NCBI GenBank assembly: GCA_947643715.1
Contig: CANRXB010000028.1
Span: 1 to 33,232 of the forward strand
From: an uncultured bacterium
GTDB taxonomy: Bacteria > Bacillota > Clostridia > Oscillospirales > Oscillospiraceae
Length of the DNA stretch: 33,232 nt
Direction of reading: 5' to 3'
Part shown: in pieces, positions 31,223 through 33,232 of the stretch
Layout: each line of letters begins with the position of its first letter
Numbering within the stretch: position 1 is the first letter of the stretch
Notes under the pieces: model-generated
Seen by the model: the letters and a program-made list of their open reading frames with translations, nothing else
Database searches by the model: none
What the model was told of the DNA's origin: nothing
Program-made: the position numbers and the translations under genes

Positions 31223-33133
31223 ATGTCCACCCACGAACACATCGACCGCATCTGCGCCGCCGTCACCGCCCTGTGCCTGCTGGCGGCCCTGCTGCTCATG
31301 GACGCGCAGGCGCTGGGGATCCAGCCCGCGTCCCAGGTCATGGGCTACGAGGCCACGCTGTTCGATACCTCCAAGGTGCATACCGTCGAGATCCTCCTGG
31401 ACGACTGGGACGGGTTCATCGACACCTGCGAGGACGAAGAGTACGCCGCCTGCTCGGTGGTCATCGACAACGAGGCGTACAAAAACGTAGGCATCCGGGC
31501 CAAGGGGAACACCTCTTTGTCCACAGTGTCCCAGCTCGGCAGCAGCCGGTACAGCTTCAAGCTGGAGTTCGACCACTATGACAGCGGCAAGACCTATCAC
31601 GGCCTGGACAAACTGTGCCTGAACAACATCATCCAGGACGACACCTATATGAAGGACTATCTCACCTACCGTATGATGGCCGCGTTCGACGTGGCCGCGC
31701 CGCTGTGCAGCTATGTCTATATCACCGTCAACGGCGAGGACTGGGGGCTGTACCTGGCCGTCGAAGGGATCGAGGACGCATTCCTCCAGCGCAACTACGG
31801 CCAGGACTCCGGCGAGCTGTACAAGCCGGACAGCATGAGCTTCGGCGCGGGCCGGGGCAACGGCCGGGACCTGGACATGGACGAGCTCGTGGGCCAAGGC
31901 CCGTGGGAGCAGGGCCAGGGCCAAGGGCAAGGCCGCCCTGGCGGTATGCAGCCTCCTGGGACCCAGGACGGCGAGGGCTCCGAGCCTTCGCCCGGCGGGC
32001 AGTGGCCGGACTGGGGGGACCGTACGGACGTCATGCCGGAGGCTCCCGATCTCTCCGCCGCGTTCGGCGGCGGCTTCGGCGGACGGTTCGGCGGCATGGG
32101 CTCCGACGATGTGAAGCTGCGCTACGTGGACGACGATCCGGACAGCTATCCCAACCTCTTCAGCAGCGCCAAGACGGACGTCTCCAAGGCGGACGAGGCC
32201 CGGCTCATCCGGTCGCTGAAGGCTTTGGGGGAGGGCGGCGACGTGTCGGCCGTGGTGGATATCGACCAGGTGCTGCGTTATTTCGTGGTCCATGACTTCG
32301 TGGTCAACGACGACAGCTACACCGGAGCCATGGTACACAACTACTACCTCTATGAAAAGGACGGGAAGCTGTCCATGCTCCCCTGGGACTACAATCTGGC
32401 CTTCGGCACCTTCCACGGCGGGGACGCGTCCGGCGCGGTGAACGACCCCATCGATACGCCCCTGTCCGTCTCCGGGGACGGCGACCGGCCCATGGCCGAC
32501 TGGATCTTCGCCAGCGAGGAGTACACCGAGCTATATCATCGATACTTTGAGGAATTTTTGAGCACAGTAGACCCCAACGTCATCATCGAAGAGGCATATG
32601 CCCTGATCGCGCCCTATGTGGAGCGCGACCCCACCAAGTTCTGCACCTATGAGGACTTCGAGACCGGCGTCGAGACGCTGAGGACCTTCTGCGCCCTGCG
32701 GATACGAAGCATCTCCGGTCAGCTCGACGGGACCATCCCCTCCACCAGCGCGGGCCAGGCCGCCGACTCGGGCGCCCTCGTGGACACCTCTTCCCTCGAC
32801 CTCTCCCTCATGGGGACCATGGACGCCGGCGGCAGGCCCGGCAGGGACGGCGCGCCCAATGGGAACGGCATGCCCGCTTTCGGGCCGGGCGGCGACATGG
32901 CCGCGCCGCAGATCTTCCAACAGCCCGGCGGGGAGGAGACGGACCCCTCCGCGCAGTTCCCCGAGGCGGGCCAGCGTCCTGCCGGCCTGTCGCCGGGCGG
33001 CTTCGGCGCAGACGCTCCCAACGCAGGCGCACAGGCCACAGGGGAGGGCGGCGCCCTGCTGCTGACGGGCCTATCGGCAGCGGTGCTCCTGCTGGGACTG
33101 GCCGTCACCGCGGCGTTCCGATCCAGGCGCTGA
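31223..33133 (+). CDS. CotH kinase family protein, surface anchored
   Basis: A 636-residue exported protein. Signal segment 8-30. CotH atypical-kinase domain about 52-500 with VGIRAKGNTS (89-98), YSFKLEFD containing Lys113, LYLAVEGIEDAFL, FVVHDFVVNDDSY (354-366) and the metal-binding MLPWDYNLAFG (Asp389). A Gly/Gln/Pro-rich insert at about 204-295 interrupts the domain, and a long Gly/Pro-rich tail (500-605) leads to a C-terminal membrane helix (611-632) and RSRR, so the protein is tethered outside. In Bacillus CotH phosphorylates spore coat proteins; clostridial versions in VTC operons have unknown targets. The ATG follows GATGAGGAGG. A few AT-richer codons near 32530-32600 differ from the rest. 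Confidence 0.92.
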   Translation: MSTHEHIDRICAAVTALCLLAALLLMDAQALGIQPASQVMGYEATLFDTSKVHTVEILLDDWDGFIDTCEDEEYAACSVVIDNEAYKNVGIRAKGNTSLSTVSQLGSSRYSFKLEFDHYDSGKTYHGLDKLCLNNIIQDDTYMKDYLTYRMMAAFDVAAPLCSYVYITVNGEDWGLYLAVEGIEDAFLQRNYGQDSGELYKPDSMSFGAGRGNGRDLDMDELVGQGPWEQGQGQGQGRPGGMQPPGTQDGEGSEPSPGGQWPDWGDRTDVMPEAPDLSAAFGGGFGGRFGGMGSDDVKLRYVDDDPDSYPNLFSSAKTDVSKADEARLIRSLKALGEGGDVSAVVDIDQVLRYFVVHDFVVNDDSYTGAMVHNYYLYEKDGKLSMLPWDYNLAFGTFHGGDASGAVNDPIDTPLSVSGDGDRPMADWIFASEEYTELYHRYFEEFLSTVDPNVIIEEAYALIAPYVERDPTKFCTYEDFETGVETLRTFCALRIRSISGQLDGTIPSTSAGQAADSGALVDTSSLDLSLMGTMDAGGRPGRDGAPNGNGMPAFGPGGDMAAPQIFQQPGGEETDPSAQFPEAGQRPAGLSPGGFGADAPNAGAQATGEGGALLLTGLSAAVLLLGLAVTAAFRSRR

Positions 33134-33139
33134 AACGGC

Positions 33140-33173
33140 AAAAAAGTGCGGCGGACCTTCCGGTCCGCCGCAC
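33140..33173. terminator. bidirectional terminator between CotH gene and a minus-strand gene
   Basis: GTGCGGCGGACC (33146-33157) and its exact complement (33162-33173) enclose TTCC. The minus strand then reads six T (33140-33145), while the plus strand reads GTCGCTCTTTT. Confidence 0.9.
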
Positions 33174-33183
33174 GTCGCTCTTT

Positions 33184-33232
33184 TCAAAGCTGCTTGTACA
33201 TGGCGTCCGCGCCCGCCTTGCCCACGATGTCG
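33184..33232 (-). CDS. 3' end of a minus-strand gene, unidentified
   Basis: Reading leftward from the window edge, the last fifteen codons DIVGKAGADAMYKQL end at a TGA (33184-33186), 11 bases before a good intrinsic terminator. The tail is too short to identify. Confidence 0.55.
   Translation of the reverse strand, partial: DIVGKAGADAMYKQL

Overview
The window is about 33 kb of GC-rich DNA from a spore-forming, low-branching Firmicute, most likely a gut clostridium of the Oscillospiraceae type (Flavonifractor, Intestinimonas and relatives). This is inferred from high GC combined with Firmicutes signatures: a bofA-yaaL sporulation pair, a PdaB-like deacetylase, a CotH-like protein, CadC-type ArsR regulation, strong AGGAGG-like ribosome binding sites and consensus sigma-A promoters. 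No tRNA, rRNA, CRISPR array or insertion sequence was seen. The window appears to begin at a contig edge, inside a tetranucleotide repeat.

Layout. (1) 1-6046, plus strand: a cell-surface polysaccharide or teichoic-acid decoration cluster. It holds the 3' end of an MBOAT O-acyltransferase preceded in frame by about 13.75 CCAG units, its DHHW/AlgJ-like SGNH partner carrying a GBS_Bsp-like C-terminal domain, a nucleotide-sugar epimerase/dehydratase, an RmlC-like cupin epimerase, and a large LtaS/sulfatase-fold membrane enzyme with a duplicated C-terminal beta-rich domain and lower GC than its neighbours. (2) 6108-8153, minus: cytidylate-kinase-like protein, Sfp-type phosphopantetheinyl transferase, PdaB-like polysaccharide deacetylase. 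(3) 8269-10365, minus: two COG0523 (CobW-type) metal GTPases, one with an apparent DUF1980-like domain and one with a His-rich insert. (4) 10588-12915, minus: serine biosynthesis genes serC and serA. (5) 13082-16205, minus: a soft-metal efflux operon (CadC-like repressor, free HMA metallochaperone, SAM methyltransferase, Cd/Zn P-type ATPase) with a clear 11-2-11 operator over its promoter. (6) 16379-19027, minus: a TIM-barrel protein, a membrane-anchored glycoside-hydrolase-like protein, and bofA-yaaL. (7) 19264-20083, plus: a tiny ribbon-helix-helix protein overlapping a ComF-type phosphoribosyltransferase. (8) 20204-25155, minus: a complete Opp/Dpp-type ABC importer. (9) 25308-29523: a six-helix membrane protein, a CPA2 antiporter with a structured upstream region, a small helical protein, cytidine deaminase and an unrecognised multi-span membrane protein. 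(10) 29814-33133, plus: the VTC-domain / DUF4956 / CotH-kinase triad. The window ends in the 3' tail of a minus-strand gene.

The most unusual signal is the CCAG tract fused in frame to the acyltransferase. A four-base unit inside a coding sequence is the classic design of a phase-variation switch, and here it would turn surface polysaccharide O-acetylation on and off. It sits at the window edge, so the upstream half of the gene cannot be seen. Secondary points of interest are the alternative-pairing leader upstream of the antiporter, the VTC/DUF4956/CotH operon, the methyltransferase embedded in the metal-efflux operon, and the CobW fusion.
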